Below are positions 36,801 through 44,316 of a stretch of DNA of 64,000 nt, one piece after another. The notes under the pieces were generated by a model. The model was not told the DNA's origin. It made no database searches and saw only the letters and a program-made list of their open reading frames with translations. Every line of letters begins with the position of its first letter. Within the stretch, counting starts at the first letter, position 1. A program made the translations under genes and the position numbers. The DNA comes from PGYR01 sp046290495 (GTDB lineage: Bacteria > Bacteroidota > Ignavibacteria > Kapaibacteriales > UBA2268): positions 124,001 through 188,000 of the forward strand of contig JBKAGT010000005.1 of assembly GCA_046290495.1 (NCBI GenBank), in the 5' to 3' direction.

Positions 36801-38560
36801 CCTCCAAGGGAGTTAATCCAGATTAGATTTCCTGCTGAATTGTGCTTAGATAAAAATGCATCTTGATTACCTGGATTTCTAACTAATGTGTCTCCAAATT
36901 GTAAGGTGTCATTATAGTTACCTACTGTATATATAAATCTCTCATCTCTTGATAGGGCAAGTGAACTGCCATGACTTCTTCCTGACGATAAATCATTTGT
37001 CGCAAAAATATATCTAGACACCGGATCTACTCTTAGTTTAACTTTATATTCACCAGGTTCCGGTAAAGTATTCCAATCGAATTGATTAGAGTAAGATGTT
37101 GCAATAAAGTTAGAATCAGATTGGAAATCATCATTTGAATAAGATATGTGAGTTTGTGTTCCAGGTTCTACACCTGACCAATCAACTAGTATATCATCAC
37201 ATACAGTATATACTTCTCCACCATTTGGTGATTCAAGTATAATATCTGTAGTACCACCTACTAAGTCAACAGAAGTTAAGCAAGGAGAACCATCTAACGT
37301 AAGGGTAGCAGTTCTTAAGGTTTTTGCACCAAATTGTTCAAATTCTACTGTAATTAATACTGTATCACCTTCCACAATAGTAGAATTGTCTGGTATGTCA
37401 TTACCTTCAGTATCAGTAATACTAATTAATGAAAATCCTTGGTCAATAGGTGTAATATCTAAAGAATTTAAATTGAAATCCACGCTACCAATAACTAATC
37501 GCAAAGTTTTACTTACAGTGTAATCTGGACCTACTTCTGGATTACCAAATGAATATGTATTGTTATCCCAGACTCTTGTTGGAATATATTGTGGAGGTAT
37601 AATATACTCCCTTTCTCCATATCCAAATGGTGAGATTCCTTTGAATGTAATTTCAGAAGTTCTGTCTCTCTGTGAATCATAACAAGGATATTTTGCTAAC
37701 CAACTCAATTCACAGAAGTATGCTTTCTGAGCTTGAATTGCAATTTGAGAGTAGATATGCTCTAGGTCCTCTTTTTTCTCAACAACATAAGCTTTGCCGT
37801 TAGTCTGTTGCGATATTTGATTTAAAGATTCATGCATATTTGTTAAAAAAGAAATGTTATATGCACTAATGTTGTAATAGTTCAAAGAATCAACTATAGT
37901 GAATGTGTCAGGTTCAGAATCTGGTTCACCATCTGTTAGAAAGACTACAACTCTTTTAATTTCATCCGGTCTTGTTTTTAAAAGTGATTTTGCACTTTCT
38001 CTCTTAGTTTCACCTTCAAATTCATATTCGTCTTTTATATACGGTCTAGTGTATTTGGTACCACCAGTTGGTTCTATTACATCCAATGAGTCTAATATCT
38101 CTTGAGGATTATCAGTGAATCCACATTCTAATTTAGAATCATTATTAAACGAAACTAATGCTACTCTGGTTCTATTTACGAACTGTATTGTATTAAGAAA
38201 TGCTTCAACACCATTTTTTACTCTTTCCCATGGAGTATCCTCGGGCTTTTCAGTATTGAAAGGTAAATCCATTGAACCAGACCTATCAACAACAAGTACC
38301 ACAGACATTTCAGGTACTTCTTGCGATTCGAAACATTCAATTTTAATATTGCTTTGATCTACAAAAATTCCATTTTCAGAAATAGCGAATTGATCAATAG
38401 TTGCATCTTTTATAAACTCATTGTTTTCATCTTTTGCTACAAACACAGTACTCACCCAAGGGAATTCGTCTGTGTTAATACCTGAGATATTAAAAAATTG
38501 AGCTTTTAAGCTAGAAATAGAAAATATAACTATAAGTGCAATTAGTATATATTTTTTCAT
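33857..38560 (-). CDS. Large T9SS-secreted protein with VWA, SBBP-like and choice-of-anchor D domains
   Basis: A 1567-residue protein. Residues 1-20 are a signal peptide. A von Willebrand factor A domain follows with a complete metal site: DRSGS (Asp92, Ser94, Ser96), the Thr of GGTKYT, and the Asp of FLTDGEPDSEP. Near residues 490-720 there are beta-propeller (SBBP) strings: GNYNDTLQFGDTLV, AFLSKHNSAGNLIWINSLGG, DNVYITGATSDG. Then come many choice-of-anchor D repeats (FNPNSAGFKTAELNI, FTPLSEGNKTAQLEF, FNPQADGIYSEPI). The last 80 residues are a T9SS sorting domain (FEILDISGNRVLTEN, LSAGVYFVKYKTG). I infer an adhesin-like surface protein. It is a single gene with its own terminator. Confidence 0.9.
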   Translation of the reverse strand: MKKYILIALIVIFSISSLKAQFFNISGINTDEFPWVSTVFVAKDENNEFIKDATIDQFAISENGIFVDQSNIKIECFESQEVPEMSVVLVVDRSGSMDLPFNTEKPEDTPWERVKNGVEAFLNTIQFVNRTRVALVSFNNDSKLECGFTDNPQEILDSLDVIEPTGGTKYTRPYIKDEYEFEGETKRESAKSLLKTRPDEIKRVVVFLTDGEPDSEPDTFTIVDSLNYYNISAYNISFLTNMHESLNQISQQTNGKAYVVEKKEDLEHIYSQIAIQAQKAYFCELSWLAKYPCYDSQRDRTSEITFKGISPFGYGEREYIIPPQYIPTRVWDNNTYSFGNPEVGPDYTVSKTLRLVIGSVDFNLNSLDITPIDQGFSLISITDTEGNDIPDNSTIVEGDTVLITVEFEQFGAKTLRTATLTLDGSPCLTSVDLVGGTTDIILESPNGGEVYTVCDDILVDWSGVEPGTQTHISYSNDDFQSDSNFIATSYSNQFDWNTLPEPGEYKVKLRVDPVSRYIFATNDLSSGRSHGSSLALSRDERFIYTVGNYNDTLQFGDTLVRNPGNQDAFLSKHNSAGNLIWINSLGGDGLDSASGVCVDDEDNVYITGATSDGAKFGNASVNVQYGGSVFFIAKTSPSGTSYVVRNIAASGFFVDFEAWGTKIRYDEPNERIIVQGSFKNNLDYRNGAVSYDFRNSGRFTAYYDKDLNLLNLFPGAVAGDFSSDEAVTADGKSTYKVETIFSDKNYGNIEVKHSGNGDAVINRFGQNEPSEDVSELSFTIEQPILNYSIGGPIVMDDTPINKTSSKNMEKFVINESILPIEIEEVTITGVNDTEFNLDKTFDGIVESGNDNARDITINFNPNSAGFKTAELNIKGVCADVITITLEGDGVCDLITESPIDFGATNVNLTVNRTIEQVFTNNNGDPVRITPTIVNDNDNEFEIVSINDDTGLVGASINVDPDESVKVELAFTPLSEGNKTAQLEFNPETNGCENVFSELVGTGANTDLSYAVVDFDRKRIQTVNYLNLEIVNSGSLPVELHDIYLDNTDAFQLELPTDKTVSTDSALVVRITFNPQADGIYSEPINIVINEGDAPISLNNVIGIGENPTAIGSLDCKGQSIQNVPKQVDLILTNNSSVSKTEVLSLTISNASNYTFLDGTKTMNNVAQIDENDNIIIPLDFNPTNAGPNQLDLTIESNTAIGNNQDAIVNDPVTEQIELECDVLQNSGPEQITFLGVLVCDEFDKVSSIINENLSSSITVESITLTPSTTDFKTNLPNGSFDIGPNSSQAFNVTFSPTMEGVQNAVLTVNFSDGTNKIFNISGTGKRIRYYTDNSSIELTPGLVNTLRVKAEVPELDYDINMMDISVNHNPNVTSFSVDNNMIIPPVSNNINWTWVVTNAPNNSQFKVFTGTADQAVDNLNNNIYDLFEIDYQLYLSSTETDNVRIATYFDNCPNPGYDDVQEVKISGVCALDKRLVNFGEEPVQLELTYDADLNMIRAEFTVIFDNVPAEFEILDISGNRVLTENLNSLSSGRYEATIEASSLSAGVYFVKYKTGSYQDMDKVLIVR

Positions 38561-38636
38561 TATGATTTACCTATGTTTTTTGTTTTATTTAAAAACAGTT
38601 TACTCTAAAATTAGTTTCATAATATAAGCAAAAAAA

Positions 38637-39698
38637 CTATATTATGCTCGATTCTAGTAAAGTTAAAGATTTTTTGTCTGTGTCTAACTCTGCTAACGTT
38701 CCTATTGGTAAAGTCATTTTATCTTTTACATGACCAAAAGGCATACCCAACAAAATTGGTTTGTCCCATTTGTTAAATAACTGATTTATTACTTCTAATA
38801 TTGTAAATGAAAATCCAGGATTGAAAGATTGCCTTTTATTTAAGTTTTTGAATTGGCCAAAAATAATTCCTTTACATTTATCTAATTGACCTGAAATTAT
38901 TATTTGGCTTAACATTCTATCAACTTTATAGGCAGGTTCTGAAACATCTTCTAAAAATAGAATACTATCCTGTAAGTTTGGTTGGTACGGAGTGCCTAAT
39001 GTGCTTACAAGCATCCTCAAATTACCACCCTTCAACCTGCCTGTAGCTTTACCAGGTCTTATCTCTATTGAGTTTTGATATTCTGTGGTTATTGGTTCAA
39101 ATTGATTAACCGAATACAGTACTTTCTTAAAATGATTGATCGTGAAATTATTAAAACTAGAAACAGCAACTGGACCATGAAAAGTATTAATTCCAGTTAG
39201 TTCAAATATGGGGTTTATCAAAGCTGTGACATCTGAGAATCCAATTATAATTTTTGGATTCTTTCTAATTTCGTTAAAATCTAGTTTATCTAATATTCTT
39301 AAAACTCCATATCCACCACGTCCACAAAGAATACAATCAACAGTATCATCTTTTATATACTTCATGAATTCTTCTGCTCTTTCATCATCAGAAGCTGAAA
39401 GATAACGACTGTTACTTTGCTTTAATATAGTTTCACCTATTTCATATTCAAATCCTTCAGTTTTTAAAAATCTTAGGCACTCACGCATTTCATATGTAGA
39501 TAGGGGACTTGAAGTAGCAGTTATGGCAATTTTTGATTTTTTTGGTATCAAACCTCTGGGTTTGATTGAATATTTTTCTAATGCTTCATTTCCAGTAGGA
39601 ACTTCATTATAAAAAAAATCATCAATTGAGTTAAATGATATGCCTGTTAGCAATGGAATTAATCCTGATGATATTTTTAGAAGTTCTCTTCTATTCAA
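38637..39698 (-). CDS. ldcA: LD-carboxypeptidase (peptidase family S66) with a Tat-like signal
   Basis: Cuts the terminal D-Ala from muropeptide tetrapeptides in peptidoglycan recycling. In this 353-residue protein the catalytic triad lines up with Pseudomonas LdcA: Ser155 in GFSDVTAL, Glu250 in LFLEDVSE and His323 in PFGHVKDK. RGGYGVLRILD is the other family signature. The N-terminus carries a twin-arginine signal (NRRELLK, then ISSGLIPLLTGIS), while classical LdcA is cytoplasmic, so this one is probably exported folded. tatA and tatB-like genes lie 1.9 kb away. A second ATG downstream of the signal is not obvious. Confidence 0.88.
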   Translation of the reverse strand: MNRRELLKISSGLIPLLTGISFNSIDDFFYNEVPTGNEALEKYSIKPRGLIPKKSKIAITATSSPLSTYEMRECLRFLKTEGFEYEIGETILKQSNSRYLSASDDERAEEFMKYIKDDTVDCILCGRGGYGVLRILDKLDFNEIRKNPKIIIGFSDVTALINPIFELTGINTFHGPVAVSSFNNFTINHFKKVLYSVNQFEPITTEYQNSIEIRPGKATGRLKGGNLRMLVSTLGTPYQPNLQDSILFLEDVSEPAYKVDRMLSQIIISGQLDKCKGIIFGQFKNLNKRQSFNPGFSFTILEVINQLFNKWDKPILLGMPFGHVKDKMTLPIGTLAELDTDKKSLTLLESSII

Positions 39699-39716
39699 AG
39701 TCTTTTCTTTAATATA

Positions 39717-39747
39717 TTGTTTTTAAATTCTAATAGTATTAGTTTTG
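39717..39747 (+). promoter_or_regulatory. tRNA-Ser promoter
   Basis: TTG (39717-39719), a 20-base spacer, and TAGTTTTG (39740-39747). The predicted start near 39753 is 8 bases before the mature tRNA, just as for tRNA-Asn. Confidence 0.75.
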
Positions 39748-39760
39748 CATTCTTCTATAC

Positions 39761-39847
39761 GGAAAGGTGCAGGAGTGGTTTAACTGGCACGCCTGGAAAG
39801 CGTGTGTACTCGCAAGGGTACCGAGGGTTCGAATCCCTCTCTTTCCG
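39761..39847 (+). tRNA. tRNA-Ser (anticodon GGA)
   Basis: An 87-base class II tRNA: acceptor GGAAAGG paired to TCTTTCC with one wobble, anticodon stem CACGC/GCGTG with loop CTGGAAA, a long variable arm (GTACTCGCAAGGGTACC region), T-loop TTCGAAT, discriminator G and no encoded CCA. Confidence 0.96.
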
Positions 39848-39863
39848 CAAATAAATTAAGGTA

Positions 39864-41288
39864 CTAGTTGATAATTTTTGATATATAGTTTGCATATCCA
39901 ATCAAATTATCATCTTCCATATTGTCACATTGTATTTGCATCCCATAAGGCATACCATCATCATCAACACCAGAAGGTATATTAATAGCAGGTACACCTG
40001 AAAGGTTAGCAGAAGCTGTATAAAAGTCAGCTTTATACATCTTTAATGGATTTTCGCTCCTACTACCAAATTTAAAAGCAGATCCAGGAGTTGTAGGCAT
40101 ATATACCAAGTCAACATTTTTGAAGGTATCTTTGTAGCTATTAGTAATTTTTCTCCTCACCTGTTGAGCTTTCTTATAATATGCATCGTAAAATCCACTA
40201 GAAAGAACATAAGTACCTAACATAATTCTTCTTTTCACTTCCATACCAAATCCTTCAGATCTAGTCTTAGAATAAAAATCATCTGAATCTTCCAATTCAG
40301 GTCTGAAGCCAAATCTAACACCGTCAAATCTAGCTAAATTAGATGATGCTTCTGCGGTCGCAATAATATAGTATGTTGGTATCCATGCTTCAGAGTATTC
40401 GATTGGAACTTCGACCAAAGTATGACCCGCCGATTTCAACCTTTCTAAATCTTGGTTGTATTTGTCTAGAACATAGTCAGTGCAATGAATTAAGGTCTCT
40501 TCATTGATATAGCCTATTTTTAAAGAATCGTATTCTTCACTTAACTTAGACACAGAATTTGTACTTGGGACAATCGCAGAGGTAGAGTCGTTCTTGTCAT
40601 TTCCAGTTATAATATCACATGTAAGTGCCAAATCAGTAATATTATTGCTAAAGATTCCAATCTGGTCTAAAGATGAAGCAAAAGCTACTAACCCATATCT
40701 TGAAATTCTTCCATAGCTCGGTTTATATCCAAAAAGACCAGTAAAAGATGCAGGTTGTCTTACAGAACCACCTGTTTCTGAGCCCAATGATACATGACAG
40801 AAGTTAGCAGCTACTGCAGCTGCACTACCACCGGATGAGCCACCAGGAACATATTCTTTATTGACTGGATTTAATACATTTCCAAAATAAGAATTTTCAT
40901 TAGATGAACCCATGGCAAATTCGTCCATGTTAGTCTTGCCAATAATGATTGCACCAGATTCTTTTAGTTTTGTAATTACAGTTGCGTCATAAATTGGTGT
41001 AAAATTCTCTAACATTTTAGAGGCACATGTTGTTCTAATATCCTTAGTTGAAATATTATCCTTTATGGCTATTAATAATCCTTCTAATGGTCTTTCATTA
41101 CCGTTTTTGAACCTCTCATCAGATAATTGTGCATTTTTAAGAGCTTTCTCTTTACATAAAGTAATAAATGCATTTATGTCTGAATTTTGTTCTATTTTGT
41201 CATAAACATTATTTAAAACATCAGTTACTGACTCATTGCCAGAAATAAACTCTTTTCTTATTTCAAAGTATGGTTTTAACAAACTCAC
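39864..41288 (-). CDS. gatA: Glutamyl-tRNA(Gln)/aspartyl-tRNA(Asn) amidotransferase subunit A
   Basis: Glutaminase part of GatCAB, which turns misacylated Glu-tRNA(Gln) or Asp-tRNA(Asn) into the correct form. The 474-residue protein is an amidase-signature enzyme: Lys of LLIAIKDNI, the Gly/Ser-rich core GGSSGGSAAAVAANF and the cis-Ser/nucleophile-Ser of GSETGGSVRQPASFTG. The C-terminal NIPSGVDDDGMPYGMQIQ fits GatA. gatB and gatC are not in the window. It ends a run psd-pssA-purS-purQ-tatA-tatB-like-gatA, 4 bases after the tatB-like gene. Confidence 0.95.
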   Translation of the reverse strand: MSLLKPYFEIRKEFISGNESVTDVLNNVYDKIEQNSDINAFITLCKEKALKNAQLSDERFKNGNERPLEGLLIAIKDNISTKDIRTTCASKMLENFTPIYDATVITKLKESGAIIIGKTNMDEFAMGSSNENSYFGNVLNPVNKEYVPGGSSGGSAAAVAANFCHVSLGSETGGSVRQPASFTGLFGYKPSYGRISRYGLVAFASSLDQIGIFSNNITDLALTCDIITGNDKNDSTSAIVPSTNSVSKLSEEYDSLKIGYINEETLIHCTDYVLDKYNQDLERLKSAGHTLVEVPIEYSEAWIPTYYIIATAEASSNLARFDGVRFGFRPELEDSDDFYSKTRSEGFGMEVKRRIMLGTYVLSSGFYDAYYKKAQQVRRKITNSYKDTFKNVDLVYMPTTPGSAFKFGSRSENPLKMYKADFYTASANLSGVPAINIPSGVDDDGMPYGMQIQCDNMEDDNLIGYANYISKIIN

Positions 41289-41292
41289 TTTC

Positions 41293-41574
41293 CTAATTTT
41301 TATTTAAGTTTCTTAAATTTTTCTTTATAGCATCAACGTTCTTAACAACATTTTTCTTAAGCTCAACAACTGGGTCTTCTTCCAAATCATCTTCTTGTAC
41401 TTTCATTTCTTCTTTTACACTATTCATTTCTCGCTGAAATTCCAATTGAGCTTTTTTGATTTTTTGCATACCTTTACCTAAACTTCTTGCAATTTCAGGT
41501 AATTTTTGAGGACCAAATAGTAAGAGAACTACAACTCCAACTAATACTAGTTCTGGTAAGCCAATATCAAACAT
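41293..41574 (-). CDS. Twin-arginine translocase TatA/TatB-family protein, longer paralogue
   Basis: A 93-residue protein with one membrane helix (PELVLVGVVVLLLFGPQKLPEI) followed by an amphipathic helix (ARSLGKGMQKIKKAQLEF) and a charged tail. The hinge FGPQKLPE has Gly-Pro as in TatB, while the amphipathic GKGM part is like TatA, and the long, acidic tail favours a TatB role. It forms part of the Tat pathway, which exports folded proteins. It follows the shorter tatA gene by 6 bases. Confidence 0.88.
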   Translation of the reverse strand: MFDIGLPELVLVGVVVLLLFGPQKLPEIARSLGKGMQKIKKAQLEFQREMNSVKEEMKVQEDDLEEDPVVELKKNVVKNVDAIKKNLRNLNKN

Positions 41575-41580
41575 TTGATT

Positions 41581-41748
41581 CTAATTATTGTTGTCATTAG
41601 TGTCTTTAGAATCAACAGATGAAGCATCTTTAAACTCTTTTATTCCTTTCCCTAGACCCTTCATCATTTCAGGGATTTTTTTGCCTCCAAAAAGGAGTGC
41701 TATACCTAAGACAATTAGAACTAACTCTGGTGTACCTAAACCAAACAT
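41581..41748 (-). CDS. tatA: Twin-arginine translocase protein TatA
   Basis: A 55-residue protein, easily missed because of its size. Residues 6-20 form the membrane helix (TPELVLIVLGIALLFGG), the hinge is FGGKKIPEM, and the amphipathic helix is MKGLGKGIKEFKDA, all TatA features. The C-terminal tail is short and polar. It pairs with the longer paralogue just downstream, giving a TatA/TatB set; tatC is not in the window. A Tat-signal LD-carboxypeptidase is encoded nearby. Start ATG chosen because it directly precedes the helix and lies 8 bases after the purQ stop. Confidence 0.9.
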   Translation of the reverse strand: MFGLGTPELVLIVLGIALLFGGKKIPEMMKGLGKGIKEFKDASSVDSKDTNDNNN

Positions 41749-41756
41749 AATTTCTC

Positions 41757-42458
41757 CTAAGAGTTAACTGTAACTCTGTTTAAAATAGATTTAAAAATAC
41801 CAAGACCCTCATTGCAACCTAAGTTTTCATCGCTATATCTTTCTGGATGTGGCATCATTCCTAATACATTTCCTTCCTTATTGCAAATCCCGGCAATATT
41901 ATTAAGTGAGCCATTAGGATTTACATCATTGCTGACGTTTCCATCTTTATCAGAATACCTAAAAATAACTTGATTGTTATCTTCTAAGTCATTTAGTACT
42001 GCTTCACTTGCAAAATAATTACCTTCTCCATGAGCAACTGGAATTCTTATAACTTCATTTTTGTCTAACTGGTTTGTAAAAACAGTTTCGTTGTTTTCAA
42101 CTTTTAAATAAACATCTTTACAAATGAAATTCAAATTGTTGTTTCTCAATAGAGTTCCAGGAAGTAGACCGGACTCTGTTAGAACTTGAAAACCATTACA
42201 TATTCCTATTACATAACCACCATTATTAGCAAATTTAATTACTTCACTCATAATAGGTGAAAAACTAGCAATAGACCCACATCTTAGATAATCACCGTAA
42301 GAAAATCCACCTGGTAATATTATGCAATCTATATCATCAGGAATTGATGTTTCTTTGTGCCAAATTTCAATTGACTCAGCTCCTAAGTTTGAACTAGTTG
42401 CGTATAGTGCATCATGATCACAGTTGGAACCTGGAAATACTACTACTCCAAATTTCAT
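41757..42458 (-). CDS. purQ: Phosphoribosylformylglycinamidine synthase subunit PurQ
   Basis: Class I glutaminase that provides ammonia for the PurL step in purine synthesis. The 233-residue protein starts MKFGVVVFPGSNCDHD and has the nucleophile in GICNGFQVLTESGLLPG and the His/Glu of MMPHPERYSDE. Separate PurS, PurQ and PurL is typical of Gram-positives, archaea and Chlorobi-like bacteria, while E. coli and Bacteroidia fuse them. purS lies 2 bases upstream; purL is not in this window. Confidence 0.96.
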   Translation of the reverse strand: MKFGVVVFPGSNCDHDALYATSSNLGAESIEIWHKETSIPDDIDCIILPGGFSYGDYLRCGSIASFSPIMSEVIKFANNGGYVIGICNGFQVLTESGLLPGTLLRNNNLNFICKDVYLKVENNETVFTNQLDKNEVIRIPVAHGEGNYFASEAVLNDLEDNNQVIFRYSDKDGNVSNDVNPNGSLNNIAGICNKEGNVLGMMPHPERYSDENLGCNEGLGIFKSILNRVTVNS

Positions 42459-42460
42459 AA

Positions 42461-42718
42461 TTAAACCTTTTCTAAGATAGTAATTTCATAATCTTCGACA
42501 ATTGGATTTGCAATAATTTTGTTACAAGCTTCTTTTACAAACTCTTCTGCTTGTCCATCATTTTGTGCAGTTATATCTAACTCCACATATTTTCCAATTC
42601 TTACATTTTCCATTATATCATAGTCCATAGAGTGTAACGCTTGTTCAACTGCTTTACCTTGAACATCTAATATCCCTTTTCTTAAAGTGATTTTTATTTG
42701 TGCTTTATATGTATTCAT
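42461..42718 (-). CDS. purS: Phosphoribosylformylglycinamidine synthase subunit PurS
   Basis: An 85-residue protein that bridges PurL and PurQ. Strings KAQIKITLRKGILDVQGKAVEQALHSM and VRIGKYVELDI are typical of PurS, in which a ferredoxin-like fold forms a dimer or tetramer. It lies 2 bases upstream of purQ and 34 bases after pssA on the same strand. Confidence 0.93.
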   Translation of the reverse strand: MNTYKAQIKITLRKGILDVQGKAVEQALHSMDYDIMENVRIGKYVELDITAQNDGQAEEFVKEACNKIIANPIVEDYEITILEKV

Positions 42719-42752
42719 TATATAAGTTAGACCTAAAATTTAAGTAATTAGT

Positions 42753-43535
42753 TTAATCAATGTCAAATTGTTGTGAAAAAGTATCTTCACCTTCGTCACC
42801 CATATCTTCTTCTGGATTTCGCTTACTCAATAGCCACATCAAAAAGTGTCTAAAACTACTGAAAACTATCCAGAAAAACATTATTGGAAATATATATTCT
42901 CCCTGTGACCAAATTACCAATATTAATGATAAAATGAATAAAATCAAGAAAAATGGTTTCTCTTTTATGTATCTTTTTGTTGGACGTGGCATATTGTCAA
43001 ACTTTACATTAGAAACCATTGCTAAAGAAACAACTGAAGGTACTATGTAATTTAAGTATTCTACGACTTGTGGGTTGTAAATTTCAGATTGTTGAACAAA
43101 AACTATATATGAAATAATAACTAAGGCAGCAGAGGGGATCGGTAGTCCAGTAAAGTAAGACTTATCCTCTAAACTGGTCAAGGTGACATTGAATCTTGCT
43201 AACCTAGTAGCTCCCGCTAATGCAGGGAATGCTGAAAAAAGCACCCCGAACTCAGTATTATTTTGAAAGGCAGCTTGATATAGCATGTATGAAGGGGCTA
43301 AACCAAAGGTGATTGCGTCACATAGTGAATCTAATTGAACACCAAATTCACTAGCTGCATTTACTAGTCTAGCAGTAATTCCATCGAACATATCAAAGAA
43401 AGCACCGAGTAAAATAAACAATGCTGCTTGTGTGTAGTCACCATTTGAAGAATATATAATAGATACAAACCCTGAAAATAAATTTGCAAGGGTTAATAAA
43501 TTAGGTACTATTGATCTTGTTATTCTTCTAGGCAT
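42753..43535 (-). CDS. pssA: CDP-diacylglycerol--serine O-phosphatidyltransferase
   Basis: An integral membrane enzyme that joins serine to CDP-diacylglycerol to make phosphatidylserine. The 260-residue protein has about seven hydrophobic segments. The CDP-alcohol phosphotransferase motif D-G-x2-A-R-x8-G-x3-D-x3-D is complete in FDGITARLVNAAS ... GVQLDSLCDAITFG. NLLTLANLFSGFVS at the start is typical of PssA type II. Its start overlaps the stop of psd by one base, so the two steps to phosphatidylethanolamine are made from one message. Confidence 0.95.
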   Translation of the reverse strand: MPRRITRSIVPNLLTLANLFSGFVSIIYSSNGDYTQAALFILLGAFFDMFDGITARLVNAASEFGVQLDSLCDAITFGLAPSYMLYQAAFQNNTEFGVLFSAFPALAGATRLARFNVTLTSLEDKSYFTGLPIPSAALVIISYIVFVQQSEIYNPQVVEYLNYIVPSVVSLAMVSNVKFDNMPRPTKRYIKEKPFFLILFILSLILVIWSQGEYIFPIMFFWIVFSSFRHFLMWLLSKRNPEEDMGDEGEDTFSQQFDID

Positions 43536-44203
43536 TAATTGTTTTTGTTTAATTTAGCGATTATTGTATTGCCACCAACTACTACATCACCTACATTCAC
43601 CAATATTTCAGCATCAGGTTCCAAAGCTATATCCATTCTTGAACCAAACTTCATCATACCTATTTTATCACCAACTTTAAGTTTATCCCCAAATTTGACC
43701 TCACATACAATTCGCCTTGCTAATAAACCTACAATCTGTTTGTAGAACACTTTTCCATACTCATTTTTCATTCCAATCCTACTATGCTCATTTTTCTCTG
43801 AAGACTTAGGATGATAAGCAACCAAATACTCACCTTCAAAGTATTCATAAAAATCAACTATACCAGAAACTGGAGTTCTATTAACATGAACATCTATAGG
43901 AGAAAGGAATATACTAATTCGCTTTGAATCACCTTTAATGTAATGTTTTTCGTATTCATTTTCTATTTGTACTATTTTTCCATCTGCTGGTGCTATTACT
44001 AATGAACTGTCATTTAATGCTTCTTGTGGAATTACTCTATCAGGGTCTCTGAAAAACCACAAAGTAAATAATGTCAATATTGCACCTAGTGTAATAAATG
44101 CTATTGTTAAGAACTTATTCTCAACAAAATACCCAGAAACCAGCAGTACTACGGCTATGCCGAGCATAATTAAAATGTTATCTGTTCCGTAACGTGTTAG
44201 CAA
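43535..44203 (-). CDS. psd: Phosphatidylserine decarboxylase proenzyme, short type
   Basis: Converts phosphatidylserine to phosphatidylethanolamine. The 222-residue protein is the short (archaeal-like) class. It has an N-terminal hydrophobic pair (about residues 8-50), IAPADGKIVQIE, FLSPIDVHVNRTPVSG and the self-cleavage site in MKFGSRMDIALEP, where the Ser becomes the pyruvoyl group. The C-terminal VNVGDVVVGGNTIIAKL fits. It overlaps pssA. It is divergent from dnaN, with about 110 bases between them. Confidence 0.93.
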   Translation of the reverse strand: MLTRYGTDNILIMLGIAVVLLVSGYFVENKFLTIAFITLGAILTLFTLWFFRDPDRVIPQEALNDSSLVIAPADGKIVQIENEYEKHYIKGDSKRISIFLSPIDVHVNRTPVSGIVDFYEYFEGEYLVAYHPKSSEKNEHSRIGMKNEYGKVFYKQIVGLLARRIVCEVKFGDKLKVGDKIGMMKFGSRMDIALEPDAEILVNVGDVVVGGNTIIAKLNKNN

Positions 44204-44316
44204 CTTCTTTACTTTTAATTAATTTAAAATTATATATTTGTAATACTTCGAAGATTTAATATCTTCAAACTTCAAAAATATAAAAATTATTAGACTTAAT
44301 AACTGAATGGGGAAAA

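Noticed and set aside
44233..44280. TATATTTG (plus) and TATTTTTG (minus) between psd and dnaN
   Set aside because: Each matches TAnnTTTG, but neither has a TTG at 17-23 bases upstream. Such matches are expected by chance in this A/T-rich gap, so I did not list them as promoters.
44204..44316. Origin of replication beside dnaN
   Set aside because: No cluster of DnaA boxes (TTATCCACA-like) or A/T-rich repeat units distinct from the background was visible.
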